Made by a program: the position numbers and the translations under genes
Assembly (NCBI GenBank): GCA_964035575.1
Contig: OZ037860.1
Coordinates: 62,001 to 126,000, forward strand
Direction: 5' to 3'
DNA from: Rhynchopus sp. YZ270_cl-10
Lineage: Eukaryota; Euglenozoa; Diplonemea; Diplonemida; Diplonemidae
Length of the DNA: 64,000 bases
Shown: piece by piece, positions 1 through 8,080 of the stretch
Numbering within the stretch: the first letter of the stretch is position 1
How the letters are laid out: each line of letters begins with the position of its first letter
Notes under the pieces: generated by a model
What the model saw: only the letters and a program-made list of their open reading frames with translations
Told to the model about the DNA's origin: nothing
Database searches by the model: none

Positions 1-6
1 GTCAGG

Positions 7-79
7 TCCTCCTTGGCGCAGTCGGTAGCGCGTCAGGCTGTTAACCTGCAGGTCGTTGGTTCGAACCCAACAGGAGGAG
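7..79 (+). tRNA. tRNA-Asn (GTT)
   Basis: The acceptor stem TCCTCCT pairs fully with AGGAGGA, and the discriminator is G. The anticodon loop CTGTTAA gives GTT and has U33. The T loop is TTCGAAC. A T-run follows within a few bases, as expected of a Pol III terminator. A copy with the same sequence lies at 5411-5483. Confidence 0.95.
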
Positions 80-138
80 ACTTTTTTCCCTTCTCAAACC
101 ATTTTCTGTTCTTTGCAAAAGTCATAAAAAACTGGGAA

Positions 139-220
139 GGCGAGATGGCCGAGCGGTCTAAGGCGCCAGGTTTAGGCCCTGGTCTCTTCGGAGGCGTGGG
201 TTCAAACCCCACTCTCGTCA
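139..220 (+). tRNA. tRNA-Leu (TAG)
   Basis: This is a class II tRNA with a long variable arm. The acceptor GGCGAGA pairs with TCTCGTC (one G-U), and the discriminator is A73, as usual for Leu. Anticodon stem CCAGG/CCTGG encloses loop TTTAGGC, giving anticodon TAG with U33. Confidence 0.95.
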
Positions 221-284
221 CGTTATTACCATTTTTCCGCAGAAAACCTACCTCTTGTGGAAAACACTTCCGGTCATTATTGTA

Positions 285-357
285 GCAGCTATCGTCTAGT
301 GGTTAGGACGCTCGCCTCACACGCGAGAGATCGTCGGTTCAATCCCGACTAGCTGTA
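285..357 (+). tRNA. tRNA-Val (CAC)
   Basis: The acceptor GCAGCTA pairs with TAGCTGT (terminal G-U), and the discriminator is A. Anticodon stem CTCGC/GCGAG encloses loop CTCACAC, giving CAC with U33. A T-rich terminator follows directly. Confidence 0.95.
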
Positions 358-445
358 ATTTCTTTTTCAACTTTCCTTCACATTTTCGCAATGCAACGAT
401 TGAAAAGATGTCCCCATGCAGATAATAGTTTTGCCTACTATCAGA

Positions 446-517
446 TCCGCTGTAGTATAGTGGTTAGAACAGCCGGCTCTCACCCGGCAGACCGGGGTTC
501 AATTCCCCGCAGCGGAA
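446..517 (+). tRNA. tRNA-Glu (CTC)
   Basis: The acceptor TCCGCTG pairs with CAGCGGA. Anticodon stem GCCGG/CCGGC encloses loop CTCTCAC, giving CTC with U33. The T loop is TTCAATT. A run of seven T follows. The 5' flank (about 409-445) resembles the 5' flank of the Asn gene at 5411. Confidence 0.95.
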
Positions 518-611
518 AATACCTTTTTTTAGACCAAGTTTTGGAGAGAAGAATTTCTGACTTTTGAATAATAACACCATCATGTAAATCTGGATGAAGA
601 AAATAATCAGT

Positions 612-683
612 GGCTTAGTGGTCTAGTGGCATGATTCTCGCTTCGGGTGCGAGAGGTCCAGGGTTCGATTCCCTGCTGAGCCC
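612..683 (+). tRNA. tRNA-Pro (CGG)
   Basis: The acceptor GGCTTAG pairs with CTGAGCC, and the discriminator is C. Anticodon stem CTCGC/GCGAG encloses loop TTCGGGT, giving CGG with U33. It is identical to the Pro gene at 8673-8744 except for the first anticodon base. Confidence 0.95.
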
Positions 684-898
684 CTCTTTTTATTCAGGTA
701 CTTTTCTTGCTTGGGAATTGTTTAGAAAAATTATGTCCACATCTTTTCGACCACCAAAATCCCAAGATGAGGAAGTTTGGAAAAGTGTATTTTTGTGAAA
801 GTATTTTGCCATATCTTTGTTGTCACCAAAATCCCAAGATAGTGAGAGAATCTTGAAAAATGATTTTCCATATTTTCACTTCCCAGTGAAAAAGAGAA

Positions 899-971
899 TA
901 CCCATGGTGGGGATCGAACCCACAATCTTTCGCTTAGGAAGCGAACGCCTTATCCATTGGGCTACACGGGC
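899..971 (-). tRNA. tRNA-Arg (CCT)
   Basis: On the minus strand the acceptor GCCCGTG pairs with CATGGGT (two G-U pairs), and the discriminator is A. Anticodon stem TTCGC/GCGAA encloses loop TTCCTAA, giving CCT with U33. The T loop TTCGATC is standard. Confidence 0.93.
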
Positions 972-1077
972 CTAATAGTTTTACCTTCTTTCCTTTTCTC
1001 TGGGGTGGTCAAATTTAGGACAAGAGACTTTTCTGCATGACCACCCCACAATGATTCTTTGGTTTAAATGAATGTGA

Positions 1078-1150
1078 GCCTCCCTAGCTCAGTCGGTAGA
1101 GCGCAAGGCCCTTAACCTTGTGGTCGCGGGTTCGAGCCCCGCGGGAGGTG
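1078..1150 (+). tRNA. tRNA-Lys (CTT), with C33
   Basis: The acceptor GCCTCCC pairs with GGGAGGT, and the discriminator is G. Anticodon stem CAAGG/CCTTG encloses the seven-base loop CCCTTAA. The anticodon is CTT, but the base before it (position 33) is C, not the near-universal U. The copy at 6045-6117 has the same C33, so a one-off sequence error is unlikely. Confidence 0.93.
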
Positions 1151-1479
1151 CTTTTCTTTTTGAATGCTTACGATTTTGCAGGTTTCTGAGATTTTGAGGC
1201 AAATGAAAACCAAAAAATATTTCCTCCACTTGATCTCAGTTCTGTTTCGTTGGCAAGTTGAGAGTGGAATTTGGGTGAAAATATGTGTTTTCCGAACCAA
1301 CACAGGACTCCCACCGACCGGTGTAGGTTTTGCGTTCAACCAGGTGTGAACTGCTTCCACTCGCGAAAAGTGCCAGACCCTTTTGCTGGGGATAGCACGT
1401 TTCAGCCCCACAACTTATCTCCTTTCTGGGCAAGTCCAGTGTGCTCAGCTGCCGCTTCTTGGCGACTCACCAGTACAGA

Positions 1480-1790
1480 GTGGTGGAATCCAGCACAGAA
1501 TGGAATGGCTGGGAAATCCTTAGCAATCCATAATTCAGATGGAAAAACTCCTGACCCAGCTATTGAATTTTCGGATCATTTTCTCAGTCGCAAGACTCCA
1601 GCCATTCCATTCTGTGCTGGTTTTTCGTTTCCATTCTGTGCTTGCATTGTGACTGAGAAAATGATCTGAAAATTCAATACCCGGGTCAGGAGTTTTTTTT
1701 TCCACTCCTAACAAATCCTTACAGTAAGCCTATAAGTCTCCAGCCATTCCATTCTGTGCTGGTTTTTGGAGCCCATTCTGTGAGCACTCG
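1480..1790. repeat. Foldback (inverted-repeat) element with a repeated 20-bp motif
   Basis: Positions 1542-1592 and 1650-1697 are imperfect reverse complements (about 90% by eye), able to form a long hairpin with a loop of about 60 nt. The motif AGCCATTCCATTCTGTGCTG appears directly at about 1599 and 1742 and inverted at about 1492. This looks like a small non-coding foldback or MITE-type element between tRNA genes. The rest of the gene-free stretch 1151-1917 shows nothing I can name. No coding capacity is apparent. Confidence 0.65.
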
Positions 1791-1917
1791 CTCGGGCATG
1801 TACTGGAGTATAGCGGCCAGGCCATCTCCCTTCTGCGTTCCTGCCTGTCACATCCAGTGCTCAGTTGCTGCTTCTTCAGCACAACCGCATCACACATCAC
1901 ATCACCAAAAAATAGAA

Positions 1918-1989
1918 AGGCAACTGGGGGGATCGAACCCCCGACCCTTGGTTTACAAGACCAATGCTCTGCCACTGAGCTAAATCGCC
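1918..1989 (-). tRNA. tRNA-Thr (TGT)
   Basis: On the minus strand the acceptor GGCGATT pairs with AGTTGCC (two G-U pairs), and the discriminator is T. Anticodon stem TTGGT/ACCAA encloses loop CTTGTAA, giving TGT with U33. It is the only one of the three Thr genes here that keeps U33. Confidence 0.94.
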
Positions 1990-2071
1990 GCTGATTAAGA
2001 TGCTTTTGCTGTTTCTCCTGCGAAGAAGTTTTTCAAGACAACACAGAAAGGAAAGTGTGACAAAAAAGAAA

Positions 2072-2142
2072 TGACCCTAGACGGAATCGAACCGCCGTTG
2101 ATGGATTTGGAATCCATAGTGCTACCGCTACACCATAGGGCC
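2072..2142 (-). tRNA. tRNA-Trp (CCA)
   Basis: On the minus strand the acceptor GGCCCTA pairs with TAGGGTC, and the discriminator is A. Anticodon stem ATGGA/TCCAT encloses loop TTCCAAA, giving CCA with U33. Confidence 0.94.
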
Positions 2143-2227
2143 CATGATTTAGGGCTTCAATGCGTTTAGCATGAAGGTGGAAATTTTGCTGAAAATCCCA
2201 CACAAAGGAAAAAGACACACAAAAAAG

Positions 2228-2300
2228 TGCGAGGTGCCAGGATCGAACTGACGACCTTAGGATTATGGGACCTACGCGCTCCCGACTGCGCCAACCTCGC
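2228..2300 (-). tRNA. Elongator tRNA-Met (CAT), with C33
   Basis: On the minus strand the acceptor GCGAGGT pairs perfectly with ACCTCGC, and the discriminator is A. The loop CCCATAA gives anticodon CAT with C at position 33. The T loop begins TTCGAT, the elongator form, whereas the initiator gene at 9538-9610 has A54. The closing pair of the anticodon stem is T-T. Vertebrate initiator tRNAs may carry C33, but here the elongator has it. Confidence 0.9.
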
Positions 2301-2424
2301 CTTGATATTATCGTATCATTAAGAAATACATGGGGTGCAAATTTCTACAGGTTTGTGTGGCAAAAAAATTTTTTTGAGCCAAAAAATTTTATGGGCTTCT
2401 GTGAAAACAATGACAGTTGTAGAA

Positions 2425-2508
2425 CCTCTCGTAGCTCAATTGGTAGAGCGCTCGACTGTAGAATACTCGGTTATCGAGCGGTCGCTGGTTCGATTCCGGC
2501 CGAGAGGA
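2425..2508 (+). tRNA. tRNA-Tyr (GTA) with an 11-nt intron
   Basis: The acceptor CCTCTCG pairs with CGAGAGG and has C1-G72, the eukaryotic/archaeal Tyr identity pair; the discriminator is A. Anticodon stem CTCGA/TCGAG is separated by 18 nt where seven are expected. The loop starts CTGTAG (anticodon GTA), so about 11 nt sit after position 37, the canonical place for a eukaryotic tRNA intron. Confidence 0.94.
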
Positions 2509-2585
2509 TTTTTTTCGTTTTCGTGTTCCAGATTATTTTCTGCAAACAGATGACTGCCTAAAAACAAAGAACGGTGAGAATTACA

Positions 2586-2667
2586 GCAGTCGTATCCAAG
2601 TGGTTACGGAGGTGGACTAGAAATCCATTGGGCTCTGCCCGCGCAGGTTCAAGTCCTGCCGACTGCG
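2586..2667 (+). tRNA. tRNA-Ser (AGA)
   Basis: Class II tRNA with a long variable arm. The acceptor GCAGTCG pairs with CGACTGC, and the discriminator G is typical of eukaryotic Ser. Loop CTAGAAA gives AGA with U33. Confidence 0.94.
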
Positions 2668-2765
2668 ATTCATTTTTTGTTCACGAATTTTCGTGCATTT
2701 TCGTCGTTTCTGTGCTCATTTTAGACCATTTTGATGCGCGAAATTAAATCAGAGTGAAGATTGTA

Positions 2766-2837
2766 TCCTCGGTAGTATAGAGGTCAGTATTTCCGCCTGT
2801 CACGCGGAAGACCCGGGTTCAATTCCCGGCCGGGGAA
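2766..2837 (+). tRNA. tRNA-Asp (GTC)
   Basis: The acceptor TCCTCGG pairs with CCGGGGA (one G-U), and the discriminator is A. Anticodon stem TCCGC/GCGGA encloses loop CTGTCAC, giving GTC with U33. A second Asp gene lies at 9039-9110 on the other strand. Confidence 0.95.
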
Positions 2838-2899
2838 TTCTTTTTTGTACAGGGCTCACATTCATTGTTTCGTTTCTTTTCTGATGAAAATCAAATCAG

Positions 2900-2972
2900 G
2901 CCCCGTTGGCGCAATGGATAGCGCGTTGGACTTCGAATCCAAAGGTTGCGGGTTCGAGTCCCGCACGGGGTT
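2900..2972 (+). tRNA. tRNA-Arg (TCG)
   Basis: The acceptor GCCCCGT pairs with ACGGGGT (terminal G-U). Anticodon stem TTGGA/TCCAA encloses loop CTTCGAA, giving TCG with U33. Confidence 0.94.
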
Positions 2973-3242
2973 AACTTTTTGAACATTGTTTTTTTGAACT
3001 TTTTTGAAAACACAAAAAAGTGAGGTTGGTGTCAAGTGAAATCACAGTGGAACAACAGATACAAATTTGGGTCCAGTGGGAAGGGGTCTCCCAGGAATTT
3101 TGGATTTTTTGGCAGTCAACCCATCCAGAAGAACCTTAAAAAATCTTGGGAAAAACTTGAAAACTGGAAATTCTTTGAAAAGCTGACATTTCAGAATTTT
3201 TTTCTGAACATGAAAATTTTACTTCCTCCTAAAAAAAAGAAC

Positions 3243-3314
3243 TGCACTTACCGGGAGTCGAACCCGGGCCGCTCGCTTGGAAGGCGAGAATACTAACCGT
3301 TATACCATAAGTGC
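3243..3314 (-). tRNA. tRNA-Gly (TCC)
   Basis: On the minus strand the acceptor GCACTTA pairs perfectly with TAAGTGC, and the discriminator is A. Anticodon stem CTCGC/GCGAG encloses loop CTTCCAA, giving TCC with U33. Nothing recognisable lies in the spacer 2973-3242. Confidence 0.95.
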
Positions 3315-3403
3315 TGTTACTTTCATGCAAAGTGTTTTCTTTGTGGGGGGCAATTTCAAAATAAAAAAAATTTGAAATTGTTCAAATTGCCCAAAAAAAG
3401 AAG

Positions 3404-3475
3404 CAACCGTGGCAGGACTCGAACCTGCAACCGCCTGATCCGTGGTCAGGCGCTCTTCCATTGAGCCACACGGTC
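3404..3475 (-). tRNA. tRNA-Arg (ACG), with C33
   Basis: On the minus strand the acceptor GACCGTG pairs with CACGGTT, and the discriminator is G. Anticodon stem CCTGA/TCAGG encloses loop CCACGGA. The anticodon is ACG, matching the loop of eukaryotic Arg-ACG except that position 33 is C. Confidence 0.9.
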
Positions 3476-3562
3476 CATGTCTTTAGGCAATAGTATTTTT
3501 TATGTGGCCTGCATATTTTTGGAGTTGGAAAAAATGAAAATGGTTGATTGCACAGCTAAAAA

Positions 3563-3634
3563 AGCGGTTACCGAGAATTGAACTCGGGTCTCCCGTGCCA
3601 CAAACGGGTGTTCTAACCACTAAACCATAACCGC
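3563..3634 (-). tRNA. tRNA-His (GTG)
   Basis: On the minus strand the acceptor GCGGTTA pairs perfectly with TAACCGC. Anticodon stem CCCGT/ACGGG encloses loop TTGTGGC, giving GTG with U33. The extra 5' G of His tRNA would be added after transcription. Confidence 0.94.
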
Positions 3635-3750
3635 TTGAATATTCCCACTTATTGGGATCTCAGAAAGGGTTTTATTTCCTGGGATATTGTGAAATATTTT
3701 TCAAACATGCAACGAGCGGCAACTCGAGCACAATTTCGACTAATATCGTA

Positions 3751-3821
3751 GCGTAATTGGTCTAGTGGTAGAATGGCCCCCCGCCACGGGGTCGGCCCGG
3801 GTTCGATTCCCGGATTACGCA
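3751..3821 (+). tRNA. tRNA-Gly (GCC), with C33
   Basis: The acceptor GCGTAAT pairs with ATTACGC, and the discriminator is A. Anticodon stem GCCCC/GGGGT encloses loop CCGCCAC, giving GCC, with C at position 33 where other eukaryotes have U (CTGCCAC). A T-run follows. Confidence 0.92.
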
Positions 3822-4175
3822 CTCTCTTTTTGCGTTTGGCAAAAGCAAAACAATATGTTTCGGACAGTTTCAGGTCGGTCACAAACTCGTTCAAAACGAA
3901 AAAGTGGAAATGATATGTACTCTTTCTTGCGTAAGGATTATTAGTAGAGAAAAAAATTTCTTGTCTGATGATACGGGTTTTTGCTCGACATAGTTTGCGA
4001 GTAAGTCAGTTCGGTCACAACTTCCATCACAATTGCAAAAAAAATTGGGACTACAACATGTTCATAAACCCAACCTGACTTACATGTTTATTTCTTCACA
4101 AAATTCCCAGTAAATAAACATGCACATCAGTATGGCCGGTGCGCTGGTCAGAGACATCACGTTTGCGGGCCAACC
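3822..4175. other. Gene-free spacer
   Basis: No tRNA, ORF or repeat recognised. AT-rich, except for the last ~40 bases that lead into the minisatellite. Confidence 0.5.
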
Positions 4176-4178
4176 CCT

Positions 4179-4352
4179 CTGTGCGCCCGATTAGGAACCC
4201 CCCTGTGCGCCCGATTAGGAATATCCCCCTGTGCGCCCGATTAGCTTACCCCCCTGTGCGCCCGATTAGGGACCCCCCTGTGCGCCCGGTTAGCTTTACC
4301 CCCCTGTGCGCCCGATTAGGAATATCCCCCTGTGCGCCCGATTAGGAACCAC
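4179..4352. repeat. CTGTGCGCCC minisatellite
   Basis: About seven tandem copies of a 24-29 bp unit built around CCCCTGTGCGCCCGATTAG, with spacer words that alternate (GAA, GAATAT, CTTAC). The same core appears as its reverse complement, GGGCGCACAG, at about 8000-8060. Open frames across it are by-products of the repeat. Confidence 0.85.
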
Positions 4353-4354
4353 TC

Positions 4355-4640
4355 TGTGCACCTACCTAGTCACTGTGACCAGGTGCCCCTACTAATATGC
4401 CTTACCAATATGGCCTGGGCTGTGTGGTATGTCGGGTGTACTACATGCTGGGACCTAAAGAGGAACCACATGCTGGAACACGGCTTTAAGCCCCCACCCA
4501 TTTCAGCTGTGGTTCCTACTGTGCCCAGTCACTGTGACCAGGTGCCTGGTCAGATCTGACCAGGTACCCTTACTAATATGCCTGACCAATATGGCCAGGG
4601 GTGGTATGTCGGGTGCACAAGGGAGTTTCACGATGGGTTA
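4355..4640. repeat. Imperfect ~160-bp direct duplication
   Basis: The phrase CAGTCACTGTGACCAGGTGC followed by CTACTAATATGCC, ACCAATATGGCC and GGTATGTCGGGTG occurs at about 4365-4440 and again, with changes, at about 4527-4617. CAGTCACTGTGACC contains the palindrome GTCACTGTGAC. A relative of the last word (GGTATGTTGGGTGCACAG) is at 7966. No gene is seen from here to the tRNA at 4847. Confidence 0.65.
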
Positions 4641-4846
4641 TCTTATGCACAGGTACAGTGGATGTAGAAAACCCACAAACCCATTGTGTGTGGGTTTTCT
4701 GGCATAGGACTGTATGGAAAGTGCACGGGTCCACCACAGTACAACCAGTCATGCACCAAGGGACACTGGCTGTTTTATCACTTTTTGAACTTTTTTAGAC
4801 ACTGCCAAACCTTCTCCATAATCTGAGATCTTGGGAAACAAGATAA

Positions 4847-4918
4847 GCTCGCGTGGCGCAATGGAAGCGCGTCGGTTCCCGACGCCGGAGGTTGCGGGTT
4901 CGATCCCCGCCGCGAGTA
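4847..4918 (+). tRNA. tRNA-Arg (CCG), with C33
   Basis: The acceptor GCTCGCG pairs with CGCGAGT (terminal G-U), and the discriminator is A. The stem TCGGT/GCCGG (two G-U pairs) encloses loop TCCCGAC, giving CCG with C33. The stem is weaker than in its neighbours, so this is the least certain tRNA assignment, though the rest of the cloverleaf is sound. Confidence 0.82.
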
Positions 4919-5055
4919 CTTTTTATTCATTCCAAAATATTTTTAGATTTCCTTCTTCTCAGAGATTTCTTGTCACAAAACTTTGCCAAATTGAAAATTC
5001 AGAAATGCGAAAATATCAAAAAACAGCTCCGAAATTTGAAAGCAATCAAAAAGGA

Positions 5056-5127
5056 TTCCCCCTCCGGGGTTTGAACCCGGGTCGCCTGGGTGAAAGCCAG
5101 GTATACTAACCACTGTACTAAAGGGGA
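5056..5127 (-). tRNA. tRNA-Glu (TTC)
   Basis: On the minus strand the acceptor TCCCCTT pairs with AGGGGGA read in the complementary sense (one T-G). Anticodon stem CCTGG/CCAGG encloses loop CTTTCAC, giving TTC with U33. Confidence 0.94.
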
Positions 5128-5224
5128 GGTGATACTTAGGCACAATCCAAAAAGGGTACTTTTGTGCAAGCTACACGGAGTTTCAAACGAAAAAAAAATG
5201 AAAAATGAAAATCCAAAAAGACAA

Positions 5225-5296
5225 GGGCTCGGCGGGGAATTGAACCCCGGACCTCTCGCACCCTAAGCGAGAATCATGCCACTAGACCACCGAGCC
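5225..5296 (-). tRNA. tRNA-Pro (AGG)
   Basis: On the minus strand the acceptor GGCTCGG pairs perfectly with CCGAGCC, and the discriminator is C. Anticodon stem CTCGC/GCGAG encloses loop TTAGGGT, giving AGG with U33. A34 would be read as inosine, a eukaryotic feature. Confidence 0.95.
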
Positions 5297-5410
5297 ACGA
5301 ATTCTCTCGCATTCTCTTCGTAACGCGGCCATAAATTTCCATCATTCCTTGTGTGTGTTTTCGTTTTGAATAAGGTCCCCATGTAAATGCTGTCTTCGCT
5401 AACAATCAGA

Positions 5411-5483
5411 TCCTCCTTGGCGCAGTCGGTAGCGCGTCAGGCTGTTAACCTGCAGGTCGTTGGTTCGAACCCAACAGGAGGAG
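5411..5483 (+). tRNA. tRNA-Asn (GTT), second copy
   Basis: Same sequence as the gene at 7-79 over all 73 nt: acceptor TCCTCCT/AGGAGGA, loop CTGTTAA with U33. A T-run follows. The 5484-5736 spacer shows no feature. Confidence 0.95.
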
Positions 5484-5736
5484 ACTTTTCATTTTTTTGA
5501 GTTTTTGACTCTATTTTTGATTTTGAGCTAAAAACCCAAGTTGTGTGTCATCTTGATGTTGAAACTATTGTTCAGGATTTCCAAGGTTGTCCCACCAAAA
5601 AAACCAAACATCTTGAATGTTGTCCTAACTTGGAGATTCTTGACCTGAAGATAAAACAGATTTTTTCAGGTTTTTTTTTGAGTTTGAAAAAGTTCAGAAA
5701 AGAATGAAAAAAGGTATCAATGCAGTGTATAAAAAA

Positions 5737-5818
5737 CGCGAACGGCAAGGTTCGAACTTGCGCATGCAGAGCACACTCGCTTAGCAGGCGAGCCCCGTAA
5801 CCACTTGGGTACGTCCGC
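5737..5818 (-). tRNA. tRNA-Ser (GCT)
   Basis: Class II tRNA on the minus strand. The acceptor GCGGACG pairs with CGTTCGC (one G-U), and the discriminator is G. Anticodon stem CTCGC/GCGAG encloses loop CTGCTAA, giving GCT with U33. Confidence 0.94.
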
Positions 5819-6044
5819 TTAATTACCTGTCAGTACTTAGGACGAAGCTTGTACTTTGCTTAACAACTTAGTTAGTGCGATTTGGTCTGGGTGGGATCAC
5901 CAAAAATCATCGCAATTGTGACCACCAAAAATTTTTTTTGGGCACGATTTCGCACGATGGCGGGCTCATTGCACAACGACCAACACACCATGTTTTCCAA
6001 CAAATAAAAAAAATTCAGAAAAATTCAGGTATCAATACAAAAAG

Positions 6045-6117
6045 CACCTCCCGCGGGGCTCGAACCCGCGACCACAAGGTTAAGGGCCTTGCGCTCTACC
6101 GACTGAGCTAGGGAGGC
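6045..6117 (-). tRNA. tRNA-Lys (CTT), second copy, with C33
   Basis: Matches the gene at 1078-1150, on the opposite strand. Loop CCCTTAA, again C33. The flank just 5' of the gene is also shared (TCAAAGAATCATTGTGGGG at about 6132 versus its reverse complement near 1048), so a segment larger than the tRNA was duplicated. Confidence 0.94.
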
Positions 6118-6219
6118 TCATATTAACTTAAATCAAAGAATCATTGTGGGGTACTTGTGTGTACCTGCAACCACCAAATTTTCCATCGTTGTTGTGTGAA
6201 CAAAAGGATCCGGATTATC

Positions 6220-6291
6220 TCTCCTATGGTGTAGTGGTTAGCACCCTGGACTTTGAATCCAGTAGCCGCGGTTCAAACCCGCGTGGGAGAA
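6220..6291 (+). tRNA. tRNA-Gln (TTG)
   Basis: The acceptor TCTCCTA pairs with TGGGAGA, and the discriminator is A. Anticodon stem CTGGA/TCCAG encloses loop CTTTGAA, giving TTG with U33. A T-rich stretch follows. Confidence 0.94.
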
Positions 6292-6406
6292 CTTTTCTTT
6301 TTCCAAGTGTTTTCAATATTTTTTGGAGCTTTGTCACACACATCTTCAATCTTTGCATTTGATGACAAAAACATAAATCACAGAAATCAAACGAAAAGGT
6401 AAAGAA

Positions 6407-6488
6407 CGCTGACGGCAGGGTTCGAACCTGCGCGGGCAGAGCCCAGTGGATTTCAAGTCCACCTCCGTAACCACTTGGATACGTCAGC
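6407..6488 (-). tRNA. tRNA-Ser (TGA)
   Basis: Class II tRNA on the minus strand. The acceptor GCTGACG pairs with CGTCAGC, and the discriminator is G. Anticodon stem GTGGA/TCCAC encloses loop CTTGAAA, giving TGA with U33. The body is close to the Ser genes at 2586 and 9913. Confidence 0.95.
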
Positions 6489-6565
6489 ATAGTTGAGGAA
6501 GTACAACGCCCCAGATCCTGAAAATGAGCACAAAAAAGAGAATCCAATCAATCCAAAAAAGTAGG

Positions 6566-6637
6566 CACCCGCCGTGGGGATCGAACCCACGACCATTGGA
6601 TTAAAAGTCCAACGCTCTACCGCTGAGCTAGGCGGGC
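6566..6637 (-). tRNA. tRNA-Lys (TTT)
   Basis: On the minus strand the acceptor GCCCGCC pairs with GGCGGGT, and the discriminator is G. Anticodon stem TTGGA/TCCAA encloses loop CTTTTAA, giving TTT with U33, unlike its CTT partner genes, which have C33. Confidence 0.95.
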
Positions 6638-6750
6638 ATTCGTTTTAAAGGAAAGAGTCAATTTCAAGGCTTGTTGCGTTCTTGAAAAAAACTGACAAAA
6701 AGACGAACAGAACGTGCCCCAAGTACCTCTCCTTGAGGGACATTTATCAG

Positions 6751-6822
6751 GGGCGTTTAGCTCAGTGGTAGAGCGCCCGTTCTGCATACGGGAGGCCGAG
6801 GGTTCGAACCCCTCAATGTCCA
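6751..6822 (+). tRNA. tRNA-Ala (TGC), with C33
   Basis: The acceptor GGGCGTT pairs with AATGTCC. Pair 3:70 is G-U, the Ala identity element, so the amino-acid call does not rest on the anticodon alone. Anticodon stem CCCGT/ACGGG encloses loop TCTGCAT, giving TGC with C33. Confidence 0.94.
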
Positions 6823-6944
6823 TTTTTTTGCCATATTTTGTTGATTATTTTTTGGTTGGGACAGTTAACACACAAAAATATGAACTGACACCATTGCGTC
6901 GTACCTGTGATTTTGAGGGTCTTTTAGCGATGAGGATGTGTGTG

Positions 6945-7530
6945 ATGGTCCGATTGGCGATTCTGACCTCATAATGCGTTCAGGAACATCCGAATAACCC
7001 ATTTTCCCAACGTTTTCACATTTTTGAGCATTTTGCTCTTGCACAATAGTGGTACAATGGGCATTTTAGTGGGTCATTTTAACCAACTCTATCAGGACAC
7101 TTCTGATGCTCCAATTGGCGATTCTGACCTCATAATGGCTTCATGAGCAGCCGAATAACCCGTTTTCCCAACGTTTTCACATTTTTGAACATTTTGCCAT
7201 TCGTGGAATGGTGGCATAAAAGTGATTTTAGTGGGTCATTTTCGCCAACTCGATCAGGGCACTTCTGATGCTCCAATTTGCGATTCTGACCTCATAATGC
7301 ATTCAGGAGAGCTCAAAAAACCCATTTTCCCAACGTTTTCGCCTTTTTGACCATTTTTGCCATTGTGGAATGGCAGTACAATAGGCAGTTTACTGGGTCA
7401 TTTTCATCAACTCGATCAGGGTACTTCTGATGCTCTAATCACATCGTTCAACCTCATAATGGATTCAAGAGCACCCAAATAACCCATTTTCGCAAGGTTT
7501 TCGCATTTTTGACCATTTTGCTATTGTGGA
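6945..7530 (-). repeat. ~162-bp satellite, block 1
   Basis: Four copies of a ~162-bp tandem unit. The phrase ATTCTGACCTCATAATG recurs at 6960, 7121 and 7283, and in changed form near 7445, with steps of 161-162. Other shared words are CATTTTCCCAACGTTTTC and TTTTGACCATTTTGC. Its reverse complement matches the satellite at 12.5-13.9 kb. The rest of the gap between the tRNAs at 6822 and 7631 is AT-rich and featureless. Confidence 0.85.
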
Positions 7531-7630
7531 ACATCGGTAAGATGATGTCATGCAAAAATGTACAGTTTTGTGCACAATAGAAAAAAATAGTGCGTACCCC
7601 AGGTTGGCGATTCCTTTCGTCATTATTGTC

Positions 7631-7703
7631 GGTCGTGTAGCTCAGTCGGTAGAGCATTGGTCTAATAAGCCAACGGTCCCAGGTTCGAGCCCTGTCACGA
7701 CCA
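7631..7703 (+). tRNA. tRNA-Ile (AAT)
   Basis: The acceptor GGTCGTG pairs perfectly with CACGACC, and the discriminator is A. Anticodon stem TTGGT/GCCAA encloses loop CTAATAA, giving AAT with U33. Confidence 0.95.
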
Positions 7704-7781
7704 ATACTTTTTCTACTACTTTGACTTTGACCTGTTCAAAAAATGTTGGCCGTGTAAAAAATATGCATACCCTAAAACAAG

Positions 7782-7788
7782 GCCTCTT

Positions 7789-7837
<49 letters not shown>

Positions 7838-7854
7838 AATCCCAGGTGGAGGCA
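7782..7854 (+). tRNA. tRNA-Phe (GAA)
   Basis: The acceptor GCCTCTT pairs with TGGAGGC except for a T-T mismatch at 7:66, and the discriminator is A. Anticodon stem TCAGA/TCTGA encloses loop CTGAAGA, giving GAA with U33. Confidence 0.93.
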
Positions 7855-7959
7855 CTTCTCTTTTTTCCCCTCAACTCTAATAACAATTTTCAATGTGCGC
7901 TGTGCTACTACATTGGAAAAGTGCGCTGTGCTACTACATCCCAATTTTTTGGACGAAAA

Positions 7960-8080
7960 TTTTTTGGTATGTTGGGTGCACAGCGCAGACCCCGATATGG
8001 GCGCACAGAACACCCCCCCATTGTGGGCGCACAGAACAGGCCCTCCGTTGTGGGCGCACAGCTCACTGTGTGCTGTGCAA
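7960..8080. repeat. GGGCGCACAG minisatellite, inverted relative of the 4.2-kb block
   Basis: Three copies of GGGCGCACAG (after ATAT, TTGT and TTGT) at about 8000, 8026 and 8052, plus a related GGTGCACAGCGCAG at 7975. The core is the exact reverse complement of CTGTGCGCCC in the minisatellite at 4179-4352. Directly upstream, GTGCGCTGTGCTACTACAT is tandemly duplicated at about 7893-7940. The surrounding gap 7855-8475 has no gene. Confidence 0.7.

Noticed and set aside
4139-4345. Open frame over the CTGTGCGCCC minisatellite
   Set aside because: A Pro/Arg-rich peptide that only reflects the tandem unit; no start context or domain.
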